The notes under the pieces are model-generated. The model searched no databases. It saw only the letters and a program-made list of their open reading frames with translations, and was not told the origin of the DNA. Both the position numbers and the translations under genes were made by a program. A stretch of DNA of 64,000 bases from Gordonia malaquae NBRC 108250 (GTDB taxonomy: Bacteria; Actinomycetota; Actinomycetes; Mycobacteriales; Mycobacteriaceae), in NCBI RefSeq assembly GCF_000344135.1, contig NZ_BAOP01000011.1:62001-126000 (forward strand), in the 5' to 3' direction. This document shows, in pieces, positions 11,189-21,811 of the stretch (its first letter is position 1; each line of letters begins with the position of its first letter).

Positions 11189-11940
11189 CCGGGCGGGCGC
11201 GCCGCGCGCCGGTCCGCGGATACGGCATCAGCCGATGGGGCCGAGCGTTCGTCGACGTCGTCGAGTCCGGGTCGGATCACCGGCACGTGACCGGTGCGCG
11301 TCGCTACTTTCGGGATCGCCACGTCGACGGCATGCGGATCGTCCCCGGCCGGGTCACATCGTCGGTGCGGGGCAGCCAGCTCGACCCGTTCGACGTGATC
11401 CTGACATGTCGAACCGTCGACGCCGACACCGTCGTCGGCCTGCTCCGCGCACAAGGGGCGGTCGACGATCTCCTCTCACTGGCGCGAGGTGAGCAGCCGT
11501 CCGGGCTCGGCGGGCTGATCGCACCGACCGAGTCTGCCGACGTCGAATCGAGCTGCACGTGCCCTGATGAGGCTCCCCGCTGCATTCACGTATTGGCGAC
11601 CGCGTTCGAGGTGGCAGCCGAGATCGACCGCCGTCCCACAGCTCTGCTGCAGGTGATGGGAACCGACCTGCCGGAGCTCCTCGCCTCCGCCGGCGAGGAT
11701 CGTGGGCCGGCGTCCACGACTGAGCCCACTGATGACCGCGACATGCTGCCGGAGGACTTCTACGGCGACCGCATCGTTCCGGCGCCGCCACCGCCGGTTC
11801 CCGCGGTCGACGCGCTCGCCGACCTCGATGCTGCCGCGCTCCGGACCGCTCTGCGTGCGTCGGGTGTCCCCGCAACGCAGTTGGCGGAAGCCGTCGACGA
11901 CCTCGGCACCTTCTACCGGGCACTCCGGCGACGTTCGTGA
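11185..11940 (+). CDS. SWIM zinc-finger protein, partner of the SNF2 helicase
   Basis: A 251-residue protein carrying a SWIM zinc finger: CTCPDEAPRCIHVLATAFE, the CxC...CxH pattern, at about residues 117-135. SWIM domains bind nucleic acid or protein. The N-terminus (YGISRWGRAFVDVVESG) and the following DPFDVILTCRTVD strand are typical of the actinobacterial family encoded directly downstream of HelZ-type SNF2 proteins. Its ATG overlaps the helicase stop codon, so the two are translationally coupled and likely act as one complex. The C-terminal 60 residues are proline- and acid-rich with no recognised domain. Confidence 0.87.
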   Translation: MTGRARRAPVRGYGISRWGRAFVDVVESGSDHRHVTGARRYFRDRHVDGMRIVPGRVTSSVRGSQLDPFDVILTCRTVDADTVVGLLRAQGAVDDLLSLARGEQPSGLGGLIAPTESADVESSCTCPDEAPRCIHVLATAFEVAAEIDRRPTALLQVMGTDLPELLASAGEDRGPASTTEPTDDRDMLPEDFYGDRIVPAPPPPVPAVDALADLDAAALRTALRASGVPATQLAEAVDDLGTFYRALRRRS

Positions 11941-11956
11941 CGTCCGACATGACACG

Positions 11957-13012
11957 ATGATCGTCGTGCCCGACGATTCTGCGCTGCACCGACTGCGGGT
12001 GCGTCTCGACCGTTCCGATGATGCGTACGCCCATGCGCTGTGGGTCGGCGGGCAGCGATCCGAACCGTGGGCGGCGGCCGTAGCCGAGGCGAGGGCCGAC
12101 CTCGCCGATCCCGGAGACCTTCTCGACATCGACCCCGTCGCACAGGCGTCCGCTCGTGCACGGCGCGCGATCTCCGAAACCGTTCTGGCCCAGCAGGATG
12201 CGATGCCGAGCGCACCGCTGCGGAGCGGCGCCGGGCACGGCGACATTCTGCTGGTGATGCGCGACGCCCTCAAAGCGACCGCGGCTCTGCCTGGACTCGT
12301 CCGTGACGAGATCGCGCACATCTTCGCCGACCGTCCGCGAGCAGTGTTGATCCGTCTCGCGATCACCATTGCGATGGCACTCGGATTCGTGGTGACGTAC
12401 GAGCTCATCGGGTGGTCCAGCTACGACATGAAGTCACTGTCGATCTACCTCTTCTCAGCCGTCGCAGGCAGCGTGGTCTGCACCAACGCCCTGTGCTTCG
12501 ACGCACAGCGCGTCCGCGAGTCGTTGGCGTCGCAACAGCCGCTGTGGCGTGTCCTCTTGGTGAAGAACATCGCCATCGCACTGATGATCGCCGTCGCGGC
12601 GATTCCCGTCGTCGTCCTCATCTCGACGGGCGCCGACCACCCGAACGCCGTGGTCATCATCGATCAGCTGATCGCGATGCTGTTCATCTGGCTCGGTGTC
12701 GCGAACGTGCTGTCGGTGATCTCGCCGCTGCGTCGCGAACCGTTCACGGCCCGGCTCGGCGACGGCACGTGGCTGCCGTTCCTGCTGTCGTTCGGCATCT
12801 CGTATGGGGTCGGGCTCACCGTGAATCTGATGATCTACTGGCGGATGTGGGCCCGCCATGCGGCCGCGCACGAGATCGCAGGGGGCGCATGGTCGGCGTT
12901 CTTCCTGGTCCTGCTGTCGTCCGTGATCGTCTGGGTGCTGCTGACAGTCCTCGCCGTCACGTCTGCGCACCACCCGATCGTCCGGCGAGTGCTCATCCGC
13001 GAGATGCGCTGA
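11957..13012 (+). CDS. Conserved membrane protein, about six helices
   Basis: A 351-residue protein of unknown function. The first 110 residues are soluble and acidic. The remainder has about six hydrophobic segments (for example AITIAMALGFVVTYELIG, IAIALMIAVAAIPVVVLIS, FFLVLLSSVIVWVLLTVLA), a layout similar to ABC-2-type permeases but without a motif that proves it. The ATG at 11957 lies 16 bases after the SWIM gene stop, so it may be read with the helicase pair. A strong hairpin follows at 13037-13075. No confident family. Confidence 0.7.
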   Translation: MIVVPDDSALHRLRVRLDRSDDAYAHALWVGGQRSEPWAAAVAEARADLADPGDLLDIDPVAQASARARRAISETVLAQQDAMPSAPLRSGAGHGDILLVMRDALKATAALPGLVRDEIAHIFADRPRAVLIRLAITIAMALGFVVTYELIGWSSYDMKSLSIYLFSAVAGSVVCTNALCFDAQRVRESLASQQPLWRVLLVKNIAIALMIAVAAIPVVVLISTGADHPNAVVIIDQLIAMLFIWLGVANVLSVISPLRREPFTARLGDGTWLPFLLSFGISYGVGLTVNLMIYWRMWARHAAAHEIAGGAWSAFFLVLLSSVIVWVLLTVLAVTSAHHPIVRRVLIREMR

Positions 13013-13036
13013 CTGAGCTCCTGAGATCGGTCGGAT

Positions 13037-13075
13037 CACAAAGGTCCGCCGGCAGTGTGCCGGCGGACCTTTGTG
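13037..13075. terminator. Bidirectional hairpin terminator
   Basis: Inverted repeat with 18-bp arms around a 3-base loop (CAAAGGTCCGCCGGCA core) between the convergent membrane-protein gene and nrdF. Confidence 0.88.
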
Positions 13076-13097
13076 TATGGACGAGTCTTCGGAGCGC

Positions 13098-14700
<1,603 letters not shown>

Positions 14701-14811
14701 ACGTCGACCATCAGCGGAAGGCTTTGAGTGCGATCACGTGAACCGGCGAGACGCGCTGGTGGATAGAATCAGACCCTCATCAACGTGTGCGACGCGGAGG
14801 TCACCGAGAAC

Positions 14812-15558
14812 ATGGACGACAGGCTCGCACCGTCGGCACGCGGTGCCGAGATCGTCCGCTCTCGAGTCCGCAACTACTACACGCTCGTTGCACTGATCGT
14901 GGTGATGTTCGCGGCGGAAGCGACGATGCACTTCACGCATTTCACCTGGTCACGCTGGATCGTCACAGGCACCGCAGTCGCCGCCACCGCACTCGCCCTC
15001 GGGGCGGGCCTGCGGCCGGCCGACCTCGGACTCGCGCCGTCGACCATGGCCCGAGGCGGCCGGTGGGCAGCGGTGATCATCATCGTCGTGGTCGTGGCCA
15101 TCGCCGTGGCGATGGCCGTTCCACCGGCGCGCGAGCTGTTCCGGAACGACGCGTATCAGGACCTGTCGTGGGCGGTCTCGTCCGCATTCGTCTTGATTCC
15201 ACTGCAGACCGTCATCCCAGAGGAGTTGCTGTTTCGAGGTGTTGTCCTCGGCAGCCTGCTGAGGAGGCATTCGACCGGCGTCGCCATCGGCCTCCAGGCG
15301 GTGCTGTTCGGCCTGTGGCACGTGGTGTCCTCACTCGGCCTCACCGCCGGAAACGAAGGCTTCAGCGACGCAGTCGGATCGGGTGCGCTCGGCGTGATCC
15401 TCGGCATCGTGGGCGCCGTCGTGTTCACCGGCATCACCGGCGTGGTCTTCGGGTGGCTTCGAGTCAAGACTGGAAGCCTCCTGCCGTGCCTCGCCCTCCA
15501 CTGGGCGGCGAACGGCGCGGGCGCGGTCGCCGCCGCCTTCGCGTGGCGGTTCGCCTAG
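14812..15558 (+). CDS. CPBP-family intramembrane metalloprotease
   Basis: A 248-residue, roughly eight-helix membrane protein of the CPBP (CAAX protease/bacteriocin-processing, Abi) family. The three catalytic motifs are present in order: EELLFRG (EExxxR, near residue 140), FGLWH (FxxxH, near 170) and HWAANG (HxxxN, near 235), which together coordinate a metal within the membrane. The ATG at 14812 has GGAGG eleven bases upstream; GTG 14785 is the alternative. Its stop codon overlaps the aldose epimerase GTG by one base (TAGTG), so the two are co-translated. The substrate is unknown; members process prenylated-like or signal peptides or give bacteriocin immunity. Confidence 0.88.
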   Translation: MDDRLAPSARGAEIVRSRVRNYYTLVALIVVMFAAEATMHFTHFTWSRWIVTGTAVAATALALGAGLRPADLGLAPSTMARGGRWAAVIIIVVVVAIAVAMAVPPARELFRNDAYQDLSWAVSSAFVLIPLQTVIPEELLFRGVVLGSLLRRHSTGVAIGLQAVLFGLWHVVSSLGLTAGNEGFSDAVGSGALGVILGIVGAVVFTGITGVVFGWLRVKTGSLLPCLALHWAANGAGAVAAAFAWRFA

Positions 15559-16355
15559 TGCGCGACGTTGTGCTGCGTGCCGGCGACGTCCGTGTCACGG
15601 TGTCGCCCGCACTCGGCGGACGACTGTCTGCGTTGACGATCGATGGGATCGACGTCCTGGTCCCCGGCGCCGGTCACGGCTCGTTCCCGATGGCGCCGTG
15701 GTGCGGCAGAACCGCCGACGGGCTGGTTCATCTCCCCGACCACGACGTTCGACTGCCGATCAACAATGGGCCGCACGCGATCCACGGAACGGTGCGTGAT
15801 GCCGCGTGGGACGTCACATCGGTCTCCGAGACGGCCGTCAGCATGGCGTGCGAACTCGTGGAGCCGTGGCCGTTCCGCGGACGCGTCACGCAGGAACTGT
15901 CACTGGCTCCGACCCACTTGGACCTGTCGATGACGGTCACAACGCACGCCGGCCCGTTCCCAGCACAGGTCGGCTGGCATCCCTGGTTCGCCACCACCCT
16001 TGTGGACGGTGCTCCGCGGGCCACGCTCGAGTTCACTGCCGACTGGCAGGAGGAACGCGTCGCCATGATCCCGACGGGCCGACGACTCCCGGTTGGTCCA
16101 CCACCGTGGGACGACTGTTTCGGCATGCCGGGCGGAGTGGCCGTCGCGGTGATCTGGCCCGGGCAACTCCGCGTCGATGTGACGAGCCCCGCCGAGTGGG
16201 TCGTGGTCTTCAACGAGCGCCCGGAGGCCGTCTGCGTGGAACCGCAGTCCGGCCCGCCCAACGGGCTGAACTCCGCGCCGCGGATCGTCACCGTCGACGA
16301 TCCCTTGCATATGTCGTCCCGCTGGGCATGGCGGCGGCTGAGGTCTACGGGCTGA
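15558..16355 (+). CDS. Aldose 1-epimerase family protein
   Basis: A 265-residue beta-sandwich protein of the galactose mutarotase superfamily. Recognisable are SPALGGRLSALTIDG, MAPWCGR with the substrate arginine, NNGPHAIHGTVRDAAWDV with the first catalytic His (HAIHG), QVGWHPWF with the second His, and FNERPEAVCVEPQSGPPNGLN with the catalytic Glu (VEPQSG). It interconverts anomers of an aldohexose or a sugar phosphate. The GTG at 15558 overlaps the CPBP stop. It ends by overlapping the convergent dehydrogenase by eleven bases. The exact sugar cannot be assigned. Confidence 0.88.
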   Translation: MRDVVLRAGDVRVTVSPALGGRLSALTIDGIDVLVPGAGHGSFPMAPWCGRTADGLVHLPDHDVRLPINNGPHAIHGTVRDAAWDVTSVSETAVSMACELVEPWPFRGRVTQELSLAPTHLDLSMTVTTHAGPFPAQVGWHPWFATTLVDGAPRATLEFTADWQEERVAMIPTGRRLPVGPPPWDDCFGMPGGVAVAVIWPGQLRVDVTSPAEWVVVFNERPEAVCVEPQSGPPNGLNSAPRIVTVDDPLHMSSRWAWRRLRSTG

Positions 16356-17511
16356 CGACAGCGCTCGACGGGTCGATGAGGATCTTGGCGTGGACCTCTG
16401 GATCACCGAGCGCCGTGAATGCCGCGTCGACGCCGTCGAGACCGACCGTCCCGGTGATCAGCGGCTTCACGTCCACCTTTCCGTCGGCGATCATGTGCAA
16501 CGTGTCGCGGAACTCACCAGGGTCGTAGCCGAAGACGAACCGCAGGTCGATCTCCTTGGTTCCCGCCATCGACGGGGTGAACGAGTCGGGTTCCATGCAC
16601 ACACCGACCACCACGACGCGCGACCGCAGCGGGGCCGTGTTGATGATCTGGTCGATCATTCCCGGTACGCCGACACACTCGAACACCACCGGACCGGCGG
16701 GGATTTCTCCGATCGTCTCGGCGAGCCGGAAAACCTTCCACCACGGCACCGGGCCCGGGATCATCCGAAGCTTGCCCATGGTGTCGATCGCGACGCCGAC
16801 GAGATCGCTCACGGAGCGGACCTCATTGCGTCCTGGGGCGTACGCGTCGAACGGATCCGTCTCCCGCGGGTCGACCACCACGTGCGCGCCGAGCTCACGG
16901 GCGAGTTCCCGACGCCGCGGCGACAGGTCGCTGGCGACGATCTTCTTGGCACCGGACGCTCTGAGCATGGCGATCACGGCCAGCCCGATCGGTCCGCAGC
17001 CGATGACGACGGCTGCCTGGCCGCGAGCGAGCTCTGCGCGTCGGACAGCGTGCCACGCGACCGCCATCGGCTCGGTGAGCGCGGCCTCGTCGTCGGAGAG
17101 TCCGTCCGGGACCGGCATGGTCATCGATTCCTGGACCAGGACTTTCTCCGCGTACGCTCCCGGCGCCTGCTCGGACAGGCCGAGCAGGTGAGGTCCGGTC
17201 AGGCTGTCCACCATCGGCAGCGCGACAACGCGGGTGCCCGGCTTCCACCTCTTGTGACAGCCGGGACCGTACTCGGTCACCGTGCCGACGAACTCGTGCC
17301 CCATGACGATCGGCTGGTTCATTCGCATCAGATGTGGATAGCCTGCCTTGTCGGCCACATCGGCGACGAGGTCGGCGTGGTGGCGTCCGTGCAGGTCGGA
17401 GCCGCAGATGCCCGTACGCCTCACCGTCAGCACCACCTGCCCCTTTCCCGGCGTCGGGTCGGGAAAGTCTTGGACGGTCAGTTCACCTTGCTCGCACACC
17501 ACGGCTCTCAT
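16345..17511 (-). CDS. Zinc-type (MDR) alcohol/polyol dehydrogenase
   Basis: A 388-residue medium-chain dehydrogenase. The catalytic zinc Cys lies in TGICGSDLHGRHH, with the His-Glu pair in GHEFVGTVTEYGPG. The NAD(P) Rossmann motif is VIGCGPIGLAVIAMLRASGA followed by an Asp (VASDL), which suggests NAD preference. The four-cysteine structural zinc lobe of classical alcohol dehydrogenases is not present. Position near nrdF corresponds to adhC (Rv3045) of M. tuberculosis, but the Asp and the extended region after GICGSDLHG are more like polyol or aryl-alcohol dehydrogenases. It starts 25 bases after the SpoU gene stop and could be the last gene of the P450-Rieske transcript. Confidence 0.88.
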   Translation of the reverse strand: MRAVVCEQGELTVQDFPDPTPGKGQVVLTVRRTGICGSDLHGRHHADLVADVADKAGYPHLMRMNQPIVMGHEFVGTVTEYGPGCHKRWKPGTRVVALPMVDSLTGPHLLGLSEQAPGAYAEKVLVQESMTMPVPDGLSDDEAALTEPMAVAWHAVRRAELARGQAAVVIGCGPIGLAVIAMLRASGAKKIVASDLSPRRRELARELGAHVVVDPRETDPFDAYAPGRNEVRSVSDLVGVAIDTMGKLRMIPGPVPWWKVFRLAETIGEIPAGPVVFECVGVPGMIDQIINTAPLRSRVVVVGVCMEPDSFTPSMAGTKEIDLRFVFGYDPGEFRDTLHMIADGKVDVKPLITGTVGLDGVDAAFTALGDPEVHAKILIDPSSAVVSP

Positions 17512-17536
17512 GCCGTTGAGCGTAGTGCGTCGCCGA

Positions 17537-18052
17537 TCACAACAGCCCGGCAAGCCGGTACAGCACGAGCGATCCGGACACGGCGACGTTGAGGCTCGCT
17601 CCCCTGCCGATCATCGGGATCTCGACGGCCTCATCGGCGAGGTCGAGCATCGGCTCCGGGATTCCGGTGCGTTCGTGCCCGAGGAGAATCACCGTCCGCC
17701 GGCGGGCGGGCTGGACATCGGCGAGTCGGGTCGCGCCCTCGACGAGCTCGACCGCGACGATCCGAGCACCTTTGTCTCGCTCTCGTTCGATCCACCGCGT
17801 CGGATTGCCGGTCCGATGAACGCACGAGCGCCCCGGCACCGTGTTGCCGCGCCGCAGCGCTTCGGCGACCCAGTCGTGCGGCGGGACCGCCAGGCATGCG
17901 CCGACTGCGTCGCATGTCCGCAGCATCGTCCCGAGGTTGGCGCCGTGCTGGGCCCACAACGGTGCGACGATCAGATGTCCCCAACAGGAATGATTCCGCT
18001 TACGGCGGCTCTCGCGGATCTCGTCCGGTCTACGGACGCGCATCCCGGCCAT
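17537..18052 (-). CDS. SpoU/TrmH-family RNA 2'-O-methyltransferase
   Basis: A 171-residue SPOUT methyltransferase with the three family motifs: NLGTMLRTCDAVG (motif 1), LLGHERTGIPEPML (motif 2) and MIGRGASLNVAVSGSLVLYRL (motif 3, the S-adenosylmethionine-binding knot). It methylates a ribose 2'-OH in tRNA or rRNA; size is that of TrmL/TrmH-type single-domain members. The ATG at 18052 (MAGMRVRRPDE) is chosen; a TTG at 18100 would add 16 residues. Its function bears no obvious relation to the neighbouring oxygenases. Confidence 0.85.
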   Translation of the reverse strand: MAGMRVRRPDEIRESRRKRNHSCWGHLIVAPLWAQHGANLGTMLRTCDAVGACLAVPPHDWVAEALRRGNTVPGRSCVHRTGNPTRWIERERDKGARIVAVELVEGATRLADVQPARRRTVILLGHERTGIPEPMLDLADEAVEIPMIGRGASLNVAVSGSLVLYRLAGLL

Positions 18053-18131
18053 CAGTGACGGTGAGGCTTCGAGCCCCTTTCGTGTGTACGCATCTGACAA
18101 GCGTAACCCGGTCGAAGTCTCATTGCTCGCC

Positions 18132-19181
18132 CTAGACTCCTCGCTCGTCCTCCACCATCGCCGTCAGGATCCGACGCGCGCGCACTGCGGCTCGGTCCGC
18201 CTTGACGTTGACGTAGCGCCGCGGCATCGGGTCTTCGTCGAGACATCGCTGCACGGTCTCGAGGACGGCGATGTCGCGGTCGGCCATCGCGTGAAAGACC
18301 TCGATCAACTGCTTGCCGATGTCGGGTGAGACCGAAGCGCCCCGCCAGGAGATCTGCAGGAAGACATGGGTGACGCCGGACGATCGGGGCGTGAAGCCGT
18401 GAGTCCGCACGAGCTCCAGCGCCGGACCGGTCGCGCCGATGATGGAGTACGTCTGCTTGTGCAGGCCCGGCGTCACGAACGTGCCCGTCTCCGTCCGGCC
18501 GAATGACGCGGACACCGTGGCATCGTCCAGCCCGGTGACCTCTGCCTCCCACGGGGCCAGCGGGGCCTCGGGCAGTTCTCTCCTGTAGGAGACCGAAACT
18601 TCGGAGACCTCGACGTCCTCCAACGGCGGCAGCGCCTCGATGCCTGGCGGCACCATCTCCGGGTGCATCGCGACGACGTTGGAGAGGTCGAGATAGTGCT
18701 CGTGGAGCACCTGTAGGCTTGCGGCCACCTCGCGCCGTTCCCCGACGCTCGTCCAGCCGTCACCGTGCAACCACGGTGTCGCCGGCGGTGGCCGCAGCCG
18801 TTCGCCGCCGGGCGTTCCAGCCCAGATCCAGACGAAAGGTCCGCGCTCGACGACTGGGAAGGCCCGCACCCGCGCGGACGAGGGCGGGTTGTCCTGAGAC
18901 CGCACGCTCACCCAACGTCCAGTCGCGTCGTAGGTACAGCCGTGGTAGCCGCACACGATGAAGTCGTCCTCTCGGTGCCCTGCCGACAACGGGTAGGGCC
19001 GATGCGCGCAGCGGTCCTCCAGCGCGGCGATGGCGCCGTCGGAAAGGCGGAACAGCACGACCGATGTGTCGAGGACGCGCCGCGCAGTGAATCCGTATCC
19101 GACCTCGGCGGCCGTGGCGACGACGTACCAGCAGTCCCTCGGATAGTCGACGAGGATATGGTTCCGTGCGGTGTCGTTCAT
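18132..19181 (-). CDS. Rieske non-haem iron oxygenase (altered iron ligand)
   Basis: A 349-residue Rieske oxygenase of the VanA-like type. The N-terminal [2Fe-2S] domain has C58-x-H60 and C77-x2-H80 (CAHRPYPLSAG, CGYHG). In the C-terminal catalytic domain the mononuclear iron motif, normally D-x2-H-x4-H, reads D165-L-S-N168-x4-H173: the first His is Asn. The bridging Asp and second His are kept. The gene overlaps the P450-reductase fusion by four bases (ATGA), so the reductase part of that fusion is a plausible electron donor. The substrate is unknown; the Asn may impair or alter oxygen activation. Confidence 0.88.
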   Translation of the reverse strand: MNDTARNHILVDYPRDCWYVVATAAEVGYGFTARRVLDTSVVLFRLSDGAIAALEDRCAHRPYPLSAGHREDDFIVCGYHGCTYDATGRWVSVRSQDNPPSSARVRAFPVVERGPFVWIWAGTPGGERLRPPPATPWLHGDGWTSVGERREVAASLQVLHEHYLDLSNVVAMHPEMVPPGIEALPPLEDVEVSEVSVSYRRELPEAPLAPWEAEVTGLDDATVSASFGRTETGTFVTPGLHKQTYSIIGATGPALELVRTHGFTPRSSGVTHVFLQISWRGASVSPDIGKQLIEVFHAMADRDIAVLETVQRCLDEDPMPRRYVNVKADRAAVRARRILTAMVEDERGV

Positions 19182-21598
19182 ACGTCCAGCACCAGCTTCT
19201 TCGACAGGGAACGGGAGACGCAGAGCATGATCGTGTCGCCACGTTCCTTCTCCGCCTTGGACAGGATCGAGTCACGGTGCTCGGGCGTGCCCTCGAGCAC
19301 GTCGGCCTCACAGGTGCCGCAGATGCCTTCCATGCAGGATCCGAGAACGTCGACGCCGGCCTTCTCGACCGCGTCGAAGATCGTGGTGCCTTCCGGAACT
19401 GTCACGCTCACTCCGGAGCGCGAGCACACGACCTCGAACGAGTCGAGCGCATCCTCGGATGCCGCGACCTCCTTGGCCGCGAAGCGCTCTATGTGCAGGC
19501 TGCCGTCGGGCCACGGCGCACACGCCTCCTCCACGGCGTCGAGGAAGGCGCCAGGGCCGCAGCAATAGATCGCCGTGTCCGGGGTTGGGTTTCCGAGGGT
19601 CGCCGCCAGGTCGATCCGGCCGTTCTCGCTGCTCGGCCAGATCGTGACCCGCTCGGTGTCCGCGAATTGGTCCAGAAATGCCATCGACTCGCGTGAACGG
19701 CCGCAGTAGAGCAGGCTCCACGTCGCGCCGCGTGCCCGGGCGGCCTCGATCATCGGGATGATCGGCGTGATCCCGATGCCGCCCGCGACGAATTGATAGT
19801 TGGCGGAGGCGACCAGGGGGAAGTGATTGCGCGGACCGCGCACGCGGACGGTCGCGCCTTCCGTCAGCTTCTCATGGACGTACGCCGAGCCGCCTCGACT
19901 GTCCGGGTCGCGAAGGACTCCGATCTTCCACGACGACTCGTCCGATGCGCTGCCGCACAGCGAGTACTGTCGCGTCAGCGACGGCTCCAGGAGGAGGTCG
20001 ATGTGGGCCCCGGCAGTCCACGGTGGAAGCGGTGCGCCTGCGGGGGCGCTGAGCGTGAGCTCGACGACCCCATCCGCCACCTCGCGCCGGCCCGCTACCT
20101 GGACGTCGATCTCCGTCTCGGTGGTGGTGGTCGCTTCGCGGGAGCGACGAATCGGCTGACGAGCGGGAGTCCGTGCAGCGGCCGGCCGCAGGGTCCGTTG
20201 GTCGCGGGGACGAGGCTCCTGCCCGATCTGCGTCAACGTGACCATCATCTTCGTGTAGCCGCGGACGAAGTTCGACTGGAGGTATTCGGGTTCCTCCATC
20301 ACTTCGATGTCTTCGAACCGTGCGAGCAACTCCTCCCAGAGGATCCGCAGTTGCAGTTCGGCCACGCGACTGCCCATGCAGCGGTGCACTCCGATGCCGA
20401 ACGAGAGATGGTGTCGGGCGTTGTGCCGGTCGATGACGAAGTCGTCCGGATTCTCGAAGGTGCGCTCGTCCCGGTTCGCCGAGGCGTACCACATGACGAC
20501 CTTGTCGCCCTTGCGGATGAACTGACCACCCAGGACTGTGTCCTTCTTGGCGATGCGCCGCATGTACGCCAGCGGAGTCTGCCAGCGGATGTTCTCGTGG
20601 ACGAACTTCGGGATCAGGCTGTGATCGGCCTTGAGACGTTCGAACTGGTCCGGGAACAGGTTGAGTGCGTACACGCCGCCCGACATCGAGTTGCGGGTGG
20701 TGTCATTGCCGCCAACGACGAGCAGGATCAAATTGCCGAGGAACTCCATCGGCCTGTTGATCAGGTCCTTGGTGTCCTCGGACATCTGCATCAGGGTGAT
20801 CAGGTCGTATCCCGGCTTCTCGCCCGCCTTGAGGCGCGCCGCCTTGTCGTGCCACAGGGCGCTGAAGCTCTTCGCCATCTCGGCGGCGCCCTTGTACATC
20901 TCGTCCATGTCGACGTCGCCGCCGGTGGCCGCTGCGCTGGCGCCTGCCAACTCGGTCCAGTGCACGAGCTTGCGCCGATCCTCATACGGGAAGTCGAGCA
21001 GGGTGGCGAGCATTCGGGACGTCAATTCGATGCTGACCCTGTCGACCCAGTCGAACGGTTCGCCGACCGGCAGGTCGTCGAGGACTTCCTGGACGCGCGA
21101 CCGGATCAGTCCCTGCATCTCCTCGAGATTCTGCGGCGCCACGACTCCCTGAACCGCTGCGCGCTGCTCGTCATGACGTGGCGGGTCCATCGCGATGAAC
21201 ATCTCGATGTCCAGACCGTCCGGCGGTACGCCGATGACGATCTGCGGCTCGGCCGAGTAGGTCTCGAAGTCACGGTCCACCGTGACGATGTCGTCGTATC
21301 GCGTGACCGACCAGTACGGCCCGAATTCGCTCGACGCCCGGAAATGAACCGGAGCCTCGTTGCGCAGGCGCTCGAAGTAAGGCCGCCACTGGCCTTGCCG
21401 CCACATGAACGGGTTGCTCATGTCGATCTCGGTCAGCGCCACCGCGTCGACGTCGGGGATCTCCTCCTCGACGAAGTCGGGCTGCCGGTTGCCCAGGGCG
21501 AGCGTCTTCGCTTTCTGGAAGACGTGCAGGCCCTGGACTTGCCGCTCCATCGGGATGGTTGCCTGGGCCTTGTTGATGACCCGCTCGAGAAAGCTCAT
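19178..21598 (-). CDS. Self-sufficient cytochrome P450 fused to FMN/[2Fe-2S] reductase
   Basis: A single 806-residue reading frame. Residues 1-460 are a P450: I-helix GGNDTT (296-301), ExxR at 335-338, haem loop FGIGVHRCMG with C407 as thiolate ligand; the GGNDTTRN form is like the CYP124/125/142 group that hydroxylates lipids and sterols. A basic Arg/Pro/Ala-rich linker (about 461-490) leads to a phthalate-dioxygenase-reductase-type module: FMN motif RQYSL (543-547), NADH site GGIGITPIIPMIE, CCGPGAF, and a plant-type ferredoxin cluster CMEGICGTC plus a distal Cys (LCVS). This is the class VII (CYP116B/P450RhF) arrangement. It is the first gene of an oxygenase cluster and overlaps the Rieske gene. 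Confidence 0.93.
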   Translation of the reverse strand: MSFLERVINKAQATIPMERQVQGLHVFQKAKTLALGNRQPDFVEEEIPDVDAVALTEIDMSNPFMWRQGQWRPYFERLRNEAPVHFRASSEFGPYWSVTRYDDIVTVDRDFETYSAEPQIVIGVPPDGLDIEMFIAMDPPRHDEQRAAVQGVVAPQNLEEMQGLIRSRVQEVLDDLPVGEPFDWVDRVSIELTSRMLATLLDFPYEDRRKLVHWTELAGASAAATGGDVDMDEMYKGAAEMAKSFSALWHDKAARLKAGEKPGYDLITLMQMSEDTKDLINRPMEFLGNLILLVVGGNDTTRNSMSGGVYALNLFPDQFERLKADHSLIPKFVHENIRWQTPLAYMRRIAKKDTVLGGQFIRKGDKVVMWYASANRDERTFENPDDFVIDRHNARHHLSFGIGVHRCMGSRVAELQLRILWEELLARFEDIEVMEEPEYLQSNFVRGYTKMMVTLTQIGQEPRPRDQRTLRPAAARTPARQPIRRSREATTTTETEIDVQVAGRREVADGVVELTLSAPAGAPLPPWTAGAHIDLLLEPSLTRQYSLCGSASDESSWKIGVLRDPDSRGGSAYVHEKLTEGATVRVRGPRNHFPLVASANYQFVAGGIGITPIIPMIEAARARGATWSLLYCGRSRESMAFLDQFADTERVTIWPSSENGRIDLAATLGNPTPDTAIYCCGPGAFLDAVEEACAPWPDGSLHIERFAAKEVAASEDALDSFEVVCSRSGVSVTVPEGTTIFDAVEKAGVDVLGSCMEGICGTCEADVLEGTPEHRDSILSKAEKERGDTIMLCVSRSLSKKLVLDV

Positions 21599-21752
21599 CC
21601 AACCGCCTTGCGAACGAAGAATGTGGACGTGACCAAACTATGCCGTACATCACATCGCGCGGCTGAGTTTCTCGCTTTCCAACCGGCCGTCAGGCTGCTT
21701 TATCTGGTTTGCCCTCTCTGTGGTCCGACGCTACCGACAGGGTCCGACAAAA

Positions 21753-21790
21753 CGGTCGGTCCATGCCTCAGGCGAGGAATGGACCGACCG
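21753..21790 (-). terminator. Terminator of nrdE
   Basis: A perfect 12-bp inverted repeat (CGGTCGGTCCAT, arms 21753-21764 and 21779-21790) with a 14-base loop lies 22 bases after the nrdE stop. It separates nrdE from the P450 promoter region. The remaining sequence at 21599-21752 shows no clear operator. Confidence 0.75.
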
Positions 21791-21811
21791 AGTACTGACT
21801 AAATCTGCAGA

